From: Tolypeutes matacus
Taxonomy: Eukaryota > Chordata > Mammalia > Cingulata > Chlamyphoridae
Direction of reading: 5' to 3'
DNA: 64,000 bases
Assembly (NCBI GenBank): GCA_026826555.1
Contig: JAKSZT010054568.1
Location: 10,008,085-10,072,084 of the forward strand
A model generated the notes under the pieces. The model made no database searches. It had not been told where the DNA came from and worked only from the letters and a program-made list of their open reading frames with translations. A program made the position numbers and the translations under genes. Numbering within the stretch: position 1 is the stretch's first letter; every line of letters begins with the position of its first letter. This document shows positions 11,881 to 24,185 of this stretch, in pieces.

Positions 11881-14038
11881 CACCGGCCGGGCGGGAAGTG
11901 CGACGCTTGCGTCTGACGGACAGAGAGGGAGGTGGAGACTTCTGGCACACAGATGAGACCCCAGCAGGCACTCCGGGCACACGCAGAGAGCTAAGTGGTG
12001 TTTGCAGGCCCCTAAGCTTGCGCTTCACACTGAGCGGGCAGGGCGCTGGCAGAGCTTCCCGACGACGGAAGGATTGGTGCCAATGGCTGCAGGAAAATGG
12101 ACCGGAGAAACCAACGGCAGAGAGGTAAGGAGAGGACGTCGAGGAAAGATGGGACATCCAGCGACACGGTGGTGTGGATGCCTTCTAGAAGAGCATGCTG
12201 GCGTAACCTGGCAGCAGCCCATCCCCAGGAGGCTGAGCCACGCCAGCAGACATTCGCAGGGGAACGTCTTTCTCCAAGCGCTTTGCGCCTAGCGACTTGT
12301 TTAACCGCCAATAAACCTGTGAGTGGGAACGGTTTTACCCCCATTTCCACTTGAGGAAACTGAGGTACAGGGGGATAAATAACCCGCCCGAGGTCACAGA
12401 GCGAGCACGTGGGCGAGCAAGACCTCAAGTCCGAGTGCCAGCTGCTCTGGGCCCCCCGGCACCCCCGGCACCCCCGGCACGCCCGGCTGTGCTTCGGAGC
12501 CCCAGCCTGCTCAACGGGGTCTGCGGGGAACTGCCCATGTTTACTGAGTACGGGTCAGGTGACTCTGTCTGGAAATGCTTTGCAAGCCCCGTTATGCCCC
12601 CGACACTCCCTCTCCAGCACGCCCGAGCCCCAGCCAGGCCCCCGAAAGAAGGTTTCCTTCTTCCCAAAGCCTCGTGACGCTCTGCCCCCCAGCAGGGCTC
12701 TCCCAGGCCCACCCCGCTCCTGCTCTCGCTTCCAGGACATTCTTTAATTAGGCTCAGAAGCATGTTCATGGTGCAGAGCACGAGCCCCTGTTATGGGGCG
12801 AGTTCAAAGCCCACCTGCCCAGTAACGCTCAGATCGGCCCAGCACACTCGGGGCCCAGCACCACACAGCTGGAGGCCTGTGCCGCTTCTGGGGCCCCGTT
12901 CACCCCGAACCTCCCCGAGTCCACCTTCTCATTTTGAAATGGGAATAGCAGCGCCTGTGGGGAGACGAGCGTCGACCCCCCCCTCCGCCCGCCCGCTTCC
13001 CGGAGGGGGAGCCGCTGGTCTCGCTCCTAGTGACACGCTGGCCTAGACCCTCCTGGTGCCGGGAAAGTGGCCGTACAGCCGGGAGCAGCCCACGGGCACG
13101 AGACTCTTGTCGTAAGGGCAGGACGCACGGACTTCACAGCCCTGGCTCAGCCCACCTAGTCTTGGGAGGACACAACCTGCCTTCCGCTTTGCCCACAGGG
13201 ACACCGAGGCCCTGGGCGGAGGAATTGCTTGCGTAGGAAGTGACTGGTGCCAGAACTGATTCTGCCCAGACCAGAGCCCCGAACCCCACAACCCTGCGAG
13301 GGACACGCGGCCCCTTCCTCCCACAAGGCGGGAGAGCTCAGGTGAGACGTCCAGTAGCTGCAGCAGCCTGAGGCCCTGGGCTGCTGTGTCTGCTCCAGCC
13401 ACCTCCCTCCACCGGCCCAAAGGGGCCCATCTTTGCAGATACACAGGTGCACAGAGCAAGCAGGAGCCGGGCCCGCGTGGGCTCGCGGGGCTGCCCCCTT
13501 CTCTCCCACCCGTCTGTGCTCTACCTGGACCCACGTGGGGTCCCTGTCTCTCCAGGGCAGCCTGCCTTCCTCACCTCCTCACTCGCCGTGGAGACCCAGG
13601 GGCCTGGACCTTAGCCTGTGCCGCCGCTGCGTCTGACCGCGGGACCTGGAAAGGTGCCCTTGCCTCTCTGGGCTCCACCTACTGCCTATTTAAGGTAGAT
13701 TCAGACCAAGAGTCTCTGTAGGCCCAGCCATTTGTCACGTTCAAAATGTCATCATTGACCTTGCGGGTCTTTCTCCCCAAAACCCACAGCCCCACCTGAC
13801 CACGAAGAAAGCCCCAGGCAAATCCCCGTCGAGGGCCACTCTACGGATTCCTGGCCAGGCCTCCTTAAATAGGCTGAAGGCAGCAAAAACAGGGAAAACC
13901 TGAGACACTGTCACAGCCCAGAGGAGCCGGGAGAGGGTGGGAGTCTGGGTAGGACCCTGAAATGGAAAAAGGACATTAAGTCAATGACTGGATATCAAGG
14001 AAGTAAATCCAAGTAAAGTATGGATTTGAGTTAGTAAC
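11881..14038. other. GC-rich intergenic DNA, no gene recognised
   Basis: A reverse MIR remnant lies at ~12330-12430 (AACTGAGGTACAGGGGGAT, GAGGTCACAGAGCGAGC). A short GGCACCCCC run (about four units) lies at 12460-12485. Many open frames on both strands reflect high GC. Confidence 0.55.
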
Positions 14039-14731
14039 TGTGGCAGTTTGAGATTATTTATGAATCCCAGAAAGAGAAAGATTCTGTTTGCAAACGAATC
14101 TATTCCTCTGGGTGTGATACCCTTTGATTGCATTGAATTCAGCTGAGGGGCCTTTGATTAGGTTACCTGCTAAGATTAGGGCTTCTGATTCGACTAGGTC
14201 AGTGGGCATGACTCAGGCTGAGTCCCCGCCCCCTTGCTGGGTCTGATATAAACTGACAGTTTCTCACACAGACACAGGAAGAGAGAGCTCTGTCCTTTCT
14301 GATCCTGCCATGTGAAGAAAGGAGAGGCTCCAACAGCCGAGGAGCTGAGAGAGATGAGTGTTTTGCCTGACAGCTTACGACTGAGATTCGGAAGAGAGCA
14401 GAACAGGAAATGACATAGGAGGCCAGAGAGAAACAAGCCCTAAGCCGGGAGAGAGAAGACTACAGGAGCATTTCAGCACGAAGCCTCGAGAGTTGCGCCC
14501 ACGAGCTCAGGAGGAAAGGGTGAGCCCAGAGGGGAAGGAGAGGCCAGGCAGAGGTTGCCCACCATCTTGCTTCAGCCCATGGCACCTGACTTGGGTGAGA
14601 AAACACCTCTAAGGGCGCATTGAGTAGGACTTTCCATGGCCTTGGGAGCTTTTACCCCAAATAAATACCCTTTATAAAAGCCAGCAGATTTCTGGTACTT
14701 TGCATCAGCACCCCTTTGGCAGACTAATACG
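14039..14731 (+). mobile_element. Solo LTR, ERVL-MaLR-like
   Basis: About 690 bp beginning TGTGGCAGTTTGAG and ending near GACTAATACG. An AATAAATACCCTTTATAAAA segment sits ~70 bp before the end, and the tail TTTCTGGTACTTTGCATCAG resembles MaLR 3' ends. Flanks TTAGTAAC and GTAGTGAAC look like a slightly diverged short duplication. A relative lies at 54499-55129. No internal retroviral genes are present. Confidence 0.75.
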
Positions 14732-15409
14732 GTAGTGAACTATCAGTATTGGCTTATTACTTGTAACAAATGCACCCTATTAATATAAGACATTAATAAT
14801 TGGGGAAACTGGGTGGCAGGATATATGGGAAACTCTCTGTACTATCTTCACAATTTTTCTGTCACTCTAAAGCTGTTCTAAAAAATAAGAAATAAATATT
14901 TTTAAAACTAAAAAACAAAGAAATTAATAAATATTCTTTATTTCAAGCCAAAAACAAAAAACACCGCACAGCCAGGCTTCCTTGGCCTTCCCAGCTCACC
15001 CCGCCACCGGGGCCCTCACGGAGAAGAAGCACTGGTCTCGGTGTTGGGAGCTCCAGCCAAACCCTGACTCTGGGGAGAGAGCAGTGACTTACGGGGCGGC
15101 GTTGAGCCTGACCGGAGAGCCCTTCCTCCTGGTTGACAGGCTCCTGAGCTGGCGAAGCAGCCACGCGAGGACGGCTAAGCCCGGGCCATGGCCGTGCTGG
15201 GCACAGCCGCTCGTGGAGGCTGAGGCATAGGAGCCCGCAGCTCTCTGCTACGGCTTCCCCTCTGCATGAGGAGCGGGTTGCTCGGGCCTCGGGGTCCAGC
15301 CGCCTGCCTGACGGGCCAGGCTGGAGAGCTCCGAAAGCCCTTTTCCTTGGGCCTGCACTTTTTCCAAGGCCAGTGCACGGTGCTGTGCGTCACTTTCCCT
15401 CAGGTCTCG
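14732..15409. other. Intergenic DNA, nothing assigned
   Basis: AT-rich to ~14950, then GC-rich. No gene or named repeat recognised. Confidence 0.5.
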
Positions 15410-16105
15410 TGCCTTTTTTTTTTTTCATAACACAGCTTTATGGAGGCATAATTCCTACACCACACAATCCACCCATTTCAAACAAGCAATTCCACAGTTC
15501 TCGGTATGTTCACGGAGTCGTGCAGCTACCATGTCTTGGTTTGTAGGGCTGTCGGAATGCAGGACCACGCCCTGGAGGGCTTAAAACAGCAGTTTGTAGT
15601 TTCACAGTTCTGGGGCCAGAAGTCCAACCAAGGCGTCCTCGGGCCGAGTTTCCTCGCAAGTCCTTGGCTTGTGGCGTAACCGGCCTCTGGCTCTGCCATC
15701 TTCTCCATCTGTCCAGATCTCCTCTCCGATGAGGACCCCAGCCATGCTACATTGGGGCGCACCCTACTCCAGTGTGAGCTCTCCTTAACTAGAGCCATCT
15801 TCAAGACCCTGTTTCCAGTAGGATCATCACTTAAGATTGCGGGTTTGCACTGGAACAAATCTCTTGGGAGACACAATTCAATCCGTAACGATGATCACCA
15901 TCCATTTTAGAATATGTTCATCAACTCAGAAAGAGACCCCATACCCACTAGGAGCTGCTCCCCATTCTCCCAAGCACTTTCTGTCTCTACAGATTTGCCT
16001 ATTCTGGAAATTTCCTATAAGCACAATCATACATATATGGTCTTTTGTGCCTGGCGTCTTTCCCTCACAGGCTTTCAGGGTTCACCCATGCTCTAGTTTG
16101 AACGT
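15410..16105 (-). mobile_element. LINE-1 fragment, antisense, split by an LTR
   Basis: Reverse L1 phrases flank an MLT1-type LTR at ~15535-15890: the left part starts after a T-run near 15412, and the right part contains GAAATTTCCTATAAGCACAATC-like text. Confidence 0.7.
15535..15890 (-). mobile_element. MLT1/MST-type ERVL-MaLR LTR, antisense
   Basis: Reverse-oriented landmarks: GGCTTAAAACAGCAGTTTGT, TCACAGTTCTGGGGCCAGAA, CAAGACCCTGTTTCCAGTAG and GGGAGACACAATTCAATCCG. Non-coding. Confidence 0.85.
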
Positions 16106-17835
16106 CTCACCTCCTCTGCGTTCCCAGACTCACCCTCCCTGCCCTGAGTGGGGCTGTGGCCACCAGCTCCCCTCTTTGTCAAGGCTTCCCAGGCACCAGG
16201 CGCCCCCTCCCTCTGGAATGCTCCACTCAGTCACGGGGCCGCACAGCCCCAGGAAACACATTGCTTCGTCCTTGCCACAATTTGAAAGGTTTCAAGACAA
16301 ACGGGCTTGCTGTTGACAGCCCTAATTCCTTTCTTCCTCTGCAGTGCTCCCGTCTCTCTCGCGCTCTCTTTTTTTTTCACAAAGGGATTTTTTCAGCTGT
16401 TGTGTTACGGGCTGTCTCACTTGGCCTCCAGACGGCACTTTGGCATGGCGAGTGACGGTCAGTAGCGCTTAGCGGCCCCACCACGTGCCAGTCGCTTTAG
16501 GCACAGGGTCTCGTTTCCAGACCACGGCATAGGCGTTACCTTCCCCTTTCGTCAATGAGGACACCGAGGCTCAGGGAGATGCTGGGACCTACCCAAGGTC
16601 ACTCTTCAGGAAACAGCAGGGGCGGGATTCGAACCCTCATCAGTTCTGCCACCCCAGGGACCGGACGCCGTGGTGGTTCTGACGGCTTCTTCCGTGCCTC
16701 GGATGCCACCCACTCCTGCACAGCGCAGTGGCGGCAGCCAGAGTTCTCCCGGCCTCTGCACAGGAGCAACGTGTTCAAGGACCTGCGCCTAGAGCTTTGC
16801 CAATCGGCATAAAAGGCCCTTCCCGGTCAGGGACTCTGCCGCGCCCCCGATCCTCCTTTCCCACCTCTCAGCGTCTCGAAGGAGCAGGGCCAGCGACTCA
16901 CCAGCCGGCGCCGAGCGCACGGGGCCTGCAGGGGTGCACGATGGGATGAGGGGGCGGCTGCGCGGGCTCCTCCAACGCCAGGCACAGGGGCCCAGGGCAG
17001 AGCCGGCAGCCCTGGGGAGCCAGAGAGAGCCACGGCAGCCGATGTGGCGTCAGGCCTGCCGGTGAGGGCAGAGGGCACAGGCGTTAGCAAAATAAGGGAA
17101 TGGGCCCTGCCGCGGCCCCCCTTTTACCTGTGAGGTGGCTGGTGGGTCAAGAACCCGGGGCAGACGGGAGGTGGAGCTGCCCAGGGAGCCTCGGGCGGGG
17201 CAGGGAGGCTCTCCACCTGGGGGTGGACTTGCCTGAGTCCCAAGCAGCAGGGGCCAGCGGCCCCCGCAGGGTGGCTACCACTGACCACAGTCAGCAGGCA
17301 CCGGCCAAGTGCCGGCAAAGGTCGCGGACGTGATTCGGAGCCGGCGCTGACTGTCCTCATCAGCGTGTCAGCTTCACCAGCACCCAGCCCGGGGCCTGCG
17401 CAGGGCGGCCCTCACGCGCACGGCCGAGTGAGCCATGGGAGATGGAGATTTGTCACCCGCACCTCCCCACCCCTGCCCCTCTGTTTGTACTGAGACCTCT
17501 GGGGCCCAGCGTCGCTAAGTAACTTGCCCAGGGTCACACAGCCGGCTCCACTGGGCTCCCTGCAAGGACGGTGCCATCACTGGGGCAGCCTCGGAGCCAG
17601 ACCTCCAGCAGCAAAGCCCCCCTCGGTGGTTCTGCTCAAGGGTGCCAACGAGGGCCCCCAGGCTGGGGTCTGGCCCCCAGGCCCCGGGCCAGGCAGCCCA
17701 GAGGAGACCGGGGGGGCAGGCTGAGCGTTTGCGGCATGCCCAGCTCCACCCGTTTTTCTCTGCGTCTGCTCACCCGGCAGCGAGCTGCTCCCGACTCCTC
17801 CCTCAGGAGCTCCCAGGAGAGGCAGAGGCTCCAGG
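16106..17835. other. Intergenic DNA with MIR remnants
   Basis: Reverse MIR remnants lie at ~16530-16640 (GGCTCAGGGAGATGCTGGG, GCGGGATTCGAACC) and ~17485-17570 (CTAAGTAACTTGCCCAGGG). No gene recognised. Confidence 0.55.
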
Positions 17836-17842
17836 AGACCCT

Positions 17843-18171
17843 CCCACCCCCACCTCCCCTCCCACCCCCCTCCCCCTCCCCACTTCCCCTCCCCACTCCC
17901 CACTCCCCCTCCCACCTCCCCCTCCTCCTCCCACCCCCCTCCCCTCTACCCTCCCCCTCCCACCCCCTCCCCCTCTACCCTCTACCCTCCTCCTCCCCAN
18001 NNNNNNNNNNNNNNNNNNNNNNNNNNNNNNNNNNNNNNNNNNNNNNNNNNNNNNNNNNNNNNNNNNNNNNNNNNNNNNNNNNNNNNNNNNNNNNNNNNNC
18101 CCCCTCCCATCTCCCACCTCCCCCTCCCTCCTCCCCCTCCCCCCTCTCCCCTCCCCCTCCACCTTGTCCTC
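17843..18171 (+). repeat. Long pyrimidine (CCCCTCC/CCTCCC) tract with an assembly gap
   Basis: Nearly pure C/T on the plus strand for >230 known bases, broken by 100 N at 18000-18099. The repeat unit is irregular. Such tracts can adopt triplex (H-DNA) and the G-rich strand can form quadruplexes. The protein frames running through it are artefacts. Confidence 0.95.
18000..18099. other. Assembly gap (100 N)
   Basis: Run of N inside the pyrimidine tract. A round 100 suggests a placeholder length. Confidence 0.98.
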
Positions 18172-19460
18172 CTGGCTAAGCCTCCCCCATGCCCAGAGCT
18201 TTTCTAAGCCTGGGCCATGCTGCAATAGCATGGCTCCCTCACTTGTGTTTCCTCCTTTTTATTTTTTCATAGCAAACAGTGTCTTTGAAGAGCTTCGTAG
18301 CTCCCAGAGTTACATTCAGCAGAGAGGTTCTGTGTCATTTGATCCTCCAAACAGCCCCTAGCCAGGGCAGGGCACCCCATGTTTATCGAGGGAGCTGATG
18401 AGTGAGCACAGACCCTGCCAGCGCCTGAGCAGAGGGTCCAGGAAGCTGAGGAGAGCCGGCAGAGCGCCCCCCCCCGCACATTCACACCTAACCCCCAGCT
18501 GGCCCCCGAGGACGCCCCGTTCCCACAGGCCCGTGTGCCCCAGCGCTGCCCAAGCAAGCTGGGAGGCCAGGGGCCACGGCTCCAGGCCTCGAAGTGGAGC
18601 GTGCCCTCACCTCCTGCCCAGGGGCGCCGTCCCGCCTCCCCAGAGTGCATGGTGCGGCCTGTGGACTGCCCTGCCTCGCCTCGCCCAGGCCGCCCACTGG
18701 CCTGTCCCTCTGAGCAGTCCTCTGCTGGGGCCGCGGGCGCCTGCGGGCCAGGAGGGCAGGTTTGCCAGCTCCCTCGTGCTAGGCAGCTCCCCGGCGGGGG
18801 CCGCGGCCCAAGCAGACCCTCCCCGATGGCCCAGGGCAGCTCTGTCGAGCCGGGCGGGTGTCCGAGGCACCCTGGCGCGGGCGTTTGCCACGGGGCGGAG
18901 AATGTTCCGCCAGCCCGCCGGGCGCGGGCACCCAGGCCTCTGCCGTCAGGTCAGCATGGAGCAGCCTCTAACCTCCTTTTCTGGAGCACACAACTTCAGG
19001 CATCCCTGCCTGAAACCCTAGAGGTCTTGGGCCAGCTCCTTGGGGCCTTGCAGCCCCTTCCCACTGCCCCTTCTCCACCCACGTGGTCCCACCCAGCGCC
19101 TCCTCCAGGCTCAAGGCAACGCAGGTGCCCGACTCCCCCGCTGGAATGTGCTCCTCCAGCCCTCCTGCCATCGCCCCACTTAACACGTGCAAGTAATGTG
19201 CGTCCGCATCTGCTTCCCCCCACACCTCGTCCCGGAGCTGCACAGAGCTGGCGTTTGGTCGGTGAAAGAATGAATGAGTGAATGACCCCCAGAAAACCAA
19301 AGGGGGTTCCAGGTGCCCGCCTCAATGAGCATACGAAGGGATCAACATAGAAAAAGAAATAATAACCTTCCAAGGTCACAAGCAACAGAAGACCGACGGG
19401 GCACGGGACGCGGCTCCAGGAGGGGGGTTTACCGCTCAGTTGGGGGGATTGCTTAGGTGT
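18172..19460. other. GC-rich intergenic DNA, no gene recognised
   Basis: High GC with overlapping open frames on both strands (up to 248 codons at 18535-19281). None has a recognisable domain or splice-site logic. Confidence 0.5.
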
Positions 19461-19469
19461 GCAAAGAGA

Positions 19470-19640
19470 GCCACGCCTCCATGGAGAAGCAGGGCAGAGG
19501 CCATCCTGTGCACCAGGAAGTCCGGGAAGGCTTCCTGGAGGAGGTGGCACATGAGCTGGATCTGGGTGCAGATTTAAAGAGGCATTTCAGGCACAGGAAA
19601 CAGAATGAGCAAAGCAGAGATGTAGGGAACGGGGTTCAGA
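19470..19640 (-). mobile_element. LINE-2 (L2) 3' fragment
   Basis: Contains AGGAAGTCCGGGAAGGCTTC followed by CTGGAGGAGGTGGCACATG, the reverse of the common L2 3' phrase. Confidence 0.65.
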
Positions 19641-22600
19641 AAACTGCCCCCAAAAAAGAAAAAAAAAATTGAGCAGAGGGTTCTGTGAACTGGGAAGCTC
19701 TCGTGGGGCTCTCCACATACTGTGAATTTTTGTATTTCAATGAAGAATGCAGAGCGTCAGGTCAGTGCCAGCTCCTCCAAGCTCCCTCCTGTCTGCAGGC
19801 CTGCTGGCTAGGCAACTGTCTCCGAATACTTTGATTTCCATTTAGTTTGAGGTGTTTCTGCTTAAAATTCTTCAGTGCCTCTTAGTCTGGGGGGACAGGG
19901 GCAGGGAGGACAGCACACGAGCCAGGCTGACGGGTTCAGCGCCTGACCCTGCCTCTTTCCAGCGAAGTCACCCGCGCTTCAGCACAATCACCGTCACTGT
20001 CATCCTCGTCACCATCAGCGTTTATCTGGGACTCGTCACGTGCCAGACGCCGTCCCAATCACGCCACAGCAGCCTTGTTCTCTCATCCCCACCTCACACC
20101 TGGGGGAATTATGCCCAGAAGAAGAACTTTCTGACAGTGACCTGAAGCTGAGAAGCGCAGCGTTGGGATTTGAACCCAAGTGGTTTGATGCCACGCTCTA
20201 CGCTGCCTCAGTATCCTCACCTGTAAACTGGGGATAATAATCAATAAATGTTCACTGTCGCTGCGATGTGGCCTGAAGTTGCATCCTTCCCACAGTGTGC
20301 CTGAGGGCAAAACCAAAAGCCCTTCTAATGCTCCCGGAAGCATCACCTTCTGTTACTTTTAATGTGACAGATGCAGCATGAGCAGACTTTCTGGGGGGGA
20401 AATTCACTCTGCACTTGCTTTAAATGTTCCTCGTCTTGAGGATGTGCTCAGGAGCCTTTCTGTGCATTGAACTATTCCCCGCTCCCCACAAAGTCTTCTC
20501 ATCTCCGAAAACATGAGCCGTTCCAACATGCAACCTTTGTCAGACAAACATGCAGACAGCAGCTGCGCTGGAGGTTTCCAGCCGGAAGCCCGAGTGTGCC
20601 CGCGGAGACTGCTGGAAGCGGCACGGAGGTGGCAGGGGTGGCTGCAGACGAATGAGGCCACGGTTCTGCCGTGGCTGCTGCTCAGGGAATCCCAGGAAAG
20701 TCCACGCCGAGACCACCAAGGCTTTTTATCCCAGGGCTCAACCTGCAAGCCCCTCTCTGGGAGAATGAGAGGAGTCTGGCAGGCATTTGAATCTTCCGCA
20801 GGCAAAGACATGTTCCTCCAGGCTTGGAATGTGATGCCTCCAATACCAAACACAAAACCAGCAGGCAGCACCTTTTCCGTATTGCCCGTGGTATGCTGAG
20901 CACTGGCTGAAGTGGGTCCCATAGGCATTTTAATTAAATTATTGCCTTCTCCCCCCACCCCACGCCCACTTCACAAGCGAGGAAGCGGGCGTCTGCCTGC
21001 CTTTGGAGACCCTATAATAAAGCAGGGCACGGTGCCTGCTCCAGGAAATGCTCCGTGTACAGAAAACCACACACCAGGGCGAACAGTGTTTCAAGCACTT
21101 TGTGGTGGACGATCTCATTACCGGCTCCAGCGTGAAAATGCTCAGGCCCGAGCCGGGGGGAAGGGGTGGTATCCCAGGCCCCCTCGCCTGCCCCCAGGGC
21201 TGAGGCTGCCTGGAGGGGCCTCCACCTCCTCCACCTGCCCGTGGGCAGAGGCCACCACACGGCTGTGTCCACAGCCCCCAGGGGAATGGGCAGATGGAGC
21301 CAAACCTGGCAGCTTTAACCTACCGTTGCTGAGTACCTACTGTATGCCCAGCACTGTGCAAAGTGCTTCTTGCACGTCATCTACCTCGTGAGGTTTACAA
21401 ATGAAGAACCGGAATCACCAAGAGCGCACGCCGCAGGCATCCATCTGCTTTGTTTGCCGCTGTACTTCCAGTTGGTAGACTCTTGCCTGGTGCATGGCTG
21501 ACACCCAATAAATACTTGTTGAGCGAATGAATGAATGAATGAGCTGAATGGCGAGTTGGACTTTGAGCCCAGGGCTCTCTCTTGAGGTTAAGAGGGCAGC
21601 TGTCTCCCAGCGGTGCACGGATACAGACGGCGTGGAGGTGGCGGAGGCGGCTGCGCCTTCCAATCCGGCTCGCGGGCAGCTCATGGTCAGCTCACGGTCC
21701 TGTCTTGTGGCGAGAGCACTGGACCAGGCACTTGGTCCCGCTGTGGCCGCTGCCTGGCTGGGCTCGGTCAGGCAAGCCTCCCCCCTGCGTGGTCCTCAGT
21801 TTACCCTCATGCCAAATGCAATTCTTCATGCCTGCTCCCACCAGGGCTGCGAGAGTGAACTGAGACGAGGCTGCAAAGGTGCTTTGTGGGTGGCAAGGGC
21901 TCACCCTCCAATGGCCCCCTGTCTGCATGAGCACGCTGGGCACTGGCAGCTCGCACAGGTCAGGGTGAGCTCACAGCAGGACTTCCACGGGGCACAGCTC
22001 TGGGGCTCCATTCACACCATGGTCTAAGTGAACACACACACGTGCACACACGCACACGTGCACACGCCCACACCTGGAGCTGGCCAGGGCCCAGCCTGCA
22101 CAGCTGTGTCCAGCGGTTCTAGACCAGGGTGTACAATTGTAAGGCCGTGTGCTCAGTGTCATGGTGGGCAAGAGGGTGGGAAAGAGGCCCAGATGTCCAG
22201 AGCCCGCACGCAGTCTGACCGGCCAGGCCACCTGAGCAAGCAGCGTCCCTGCACCAAGAAACGACGTCCGGGGGCTGGGCAAGCGCGCCTCCATCGTCCA
22301 AGAAACGAGCCCGGGCGTGGCCTTCCTTTCCCTCTGGTGACACGTGGGCCCTTGGATAGTGGGAGAGGCTGGTGGGACCCCGGCCCTGGCTCCTGCCCGC
22401 CAGCCCCTTGCAGTGTGGAGCCCACCTGCCCGCCTCAGCCCGGAGGGGCCCCCCAAGACCGGGAGACTCGCAGAGACTCATCAGAGCCAAGCCCGAGGCC
22501 GGTTCCCAGCCTCCTGCGCCTCCACTGCCCTGCAACGCGCCCTCCCGGCTGCTGCTCCTGGGCTTGGCTGGGATGCCCGGAAAGAAATCTCCGCCGTTCT

Positions 22601-23625
22601 CAAACCGCAGACCAAGGGAAACAACGGACAGTGCTTCCACCCTCCGGGGAGCAGGAGGCGAGGAATCTGGGGGGCGCTGTACTTGCTCTCGTGTCTGGAG
22701 ACACCCCCTGCCCTGGCCACACGGCCACCCCGCAGCTGGGCACACCCCACGCTGGCTCTTACGGCGGCTCCAGTGGTGCCAGGCCGTTTGCACGTCCCCT
22801 CCCATGCCGGGTCCTGAGGCCTGTGGAGGAGAAGCCACGGCTCGTCCTGCCTGAGGCTCGGCCCCGGCCCTGGCCGCTGCTGCCCACGGCACCCCCGGGG
22901 CAGGTGCCGCCGCTGGCCCGGGGCTGACACGACAGCAAGGGCGGCTGGCGTGTGGCCGGGGCCGAGCCCCTCATCAGGCGGTGGCGGCGCCCGCGCCCGG
23001 CCTCCCGTGGCACGCTGGCGTCCCCGGGCTCCTGGTCAGAAGGCGCCGTGCCCTGCGGTGGCTCGCCGGGCTGCCCGCGGCCGCGGAGGGCCCTCTCCCG
23101 GGCACGGCTGTCCTCACGCCCAGGAGGACCCACGCGGGGCGCGGGCAGAGCCGAGGCCGGAGCCCGCGGAGGCCGCCCGGCCGGCCAAGCAGAGCCAGAT
23201 GGGGAAGCCATTGCCTGCTCTGCAGAGGAGGGGGCCTTGCCAATAAACCTATTTGCTGGGTTAAACAAATACGCCGAGGGCTGCTAAAAGCCTGGCCTGT
23301 GACTTCCAGCCTCCGACATTTTTCACTTGTCAGGAAGGGGCTTGGGGAGGCTTTCAGGCGGCCCGCCTTCCTGCCCATGTTTATGCCTCCACGCTCCCCC
23401 CAGGTCCTCCGGACCACGGAGGAGAAAGGGGCTTTGTCTGGCAGCGTGGGGGCCCCACAGATGGGCTCCCTGCCCAGAGCCGGCGCGGGGAGGCGCCGCG
23501 AGGAACTGCGTCTTTACACAGTGACGCATCGGCGTAGGAGAAGGTCTGCCCAGATTTAAAAAAAAACAGCATTTCACCAAACTGACACTGCAGTATTTTA
23601 GAGCCTTCACTGCTATGTCCCTTTT
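19641..23625. other. Intergenic DNA, mostly unique, with MIR remnants and a CpG-rich block
   Basis: Reverse MIR-like remnants lie at ~20060-20180 and ~21325-21400. A purine/pyrimidine-alternating CACACG run lies at 22031-22071. A CpG-rich block at 22930-23190 is listed separately. Open frames at 22028-22927 and 22119-22892 overlap on opposite strands and look like GC artefacts. Confidence 0.5.
22930..23195. other. CpG-rich block (candidate CpG island)
   Basis: Very GC-rich with dense CG dinucleotides (GGCGGTGGCGGCGCCCGCGC is typical). No transcript start or splice pattern can be shown from the sequence. Confidence 0.55.
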
Positions 23626-24185
23626 TAAAATATTGTGGTAAAATATGCGTAAAATGTGCCATTTTAACGATTTTAAAGTATATTTGTACAACCACCATCT
23701 CCGCATGGTCCCAGGACATTTCCTCACCCCTAAAGGAAACTCTGTGCCCATGAGGCTGACACTGCCCGGGCCCCCTCCTCCGCCCCCCGCAACCACCGAC
23801 CTGCTCCGTCTCTATGGACTTGTCTTCTCTGGACATTTCATGTAAATGGAACCATATGACATGTGGCCTTTCGTATCTGGCTTATTTCACACAACACGAT
23901 GTCTCCAAGGTTCATCCGTGTTGGCACATTTACCAGGACCTCATTCCTTTTCAGGGCGAATGGCACCCCCGAACAGCTAGGCATTTTTCTGCTGATGGGC
24001 ACTTGGCATCAAACTCAGCAGCGTTGCGGCCGGCGAGAACGGTGATGCCGCAAACAGCCAGGTACGGGTTGTTTGAAACCTGTTTCCAATTTGGGGGTCT
24101 ACACTCAGGAGTAGAATTGCTGGCTCGTGCGGTTACTCTGTGTTAAACTACTGAGCAAGTGCCAAACTGTTTGCTGCATCCCTCG
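23626..24185 (-). mobile_element. LINE-1 3' fragment, antisense
   Basis: Reverse L1 phrases: GTGGTAAAATATGCGTAAAA, CTTATTTCACACAACACGAT, GATGGGCACTTGGCATC and AGAATTGCTGGCTCG. Confidence 0.85.

Noticed and set aside
17571..18361. Proline-rich frames across the pyrimidine tract
   Set aside because: They are translations of CCCCTCC repeats and of the N gap.
22028..22927. 299-codon plus-strand frame with a 257-codon antisense frame
   Set aside because: Both strands are open because of high GC. It begins in a CACACG repeat and has no recognisable protein features.
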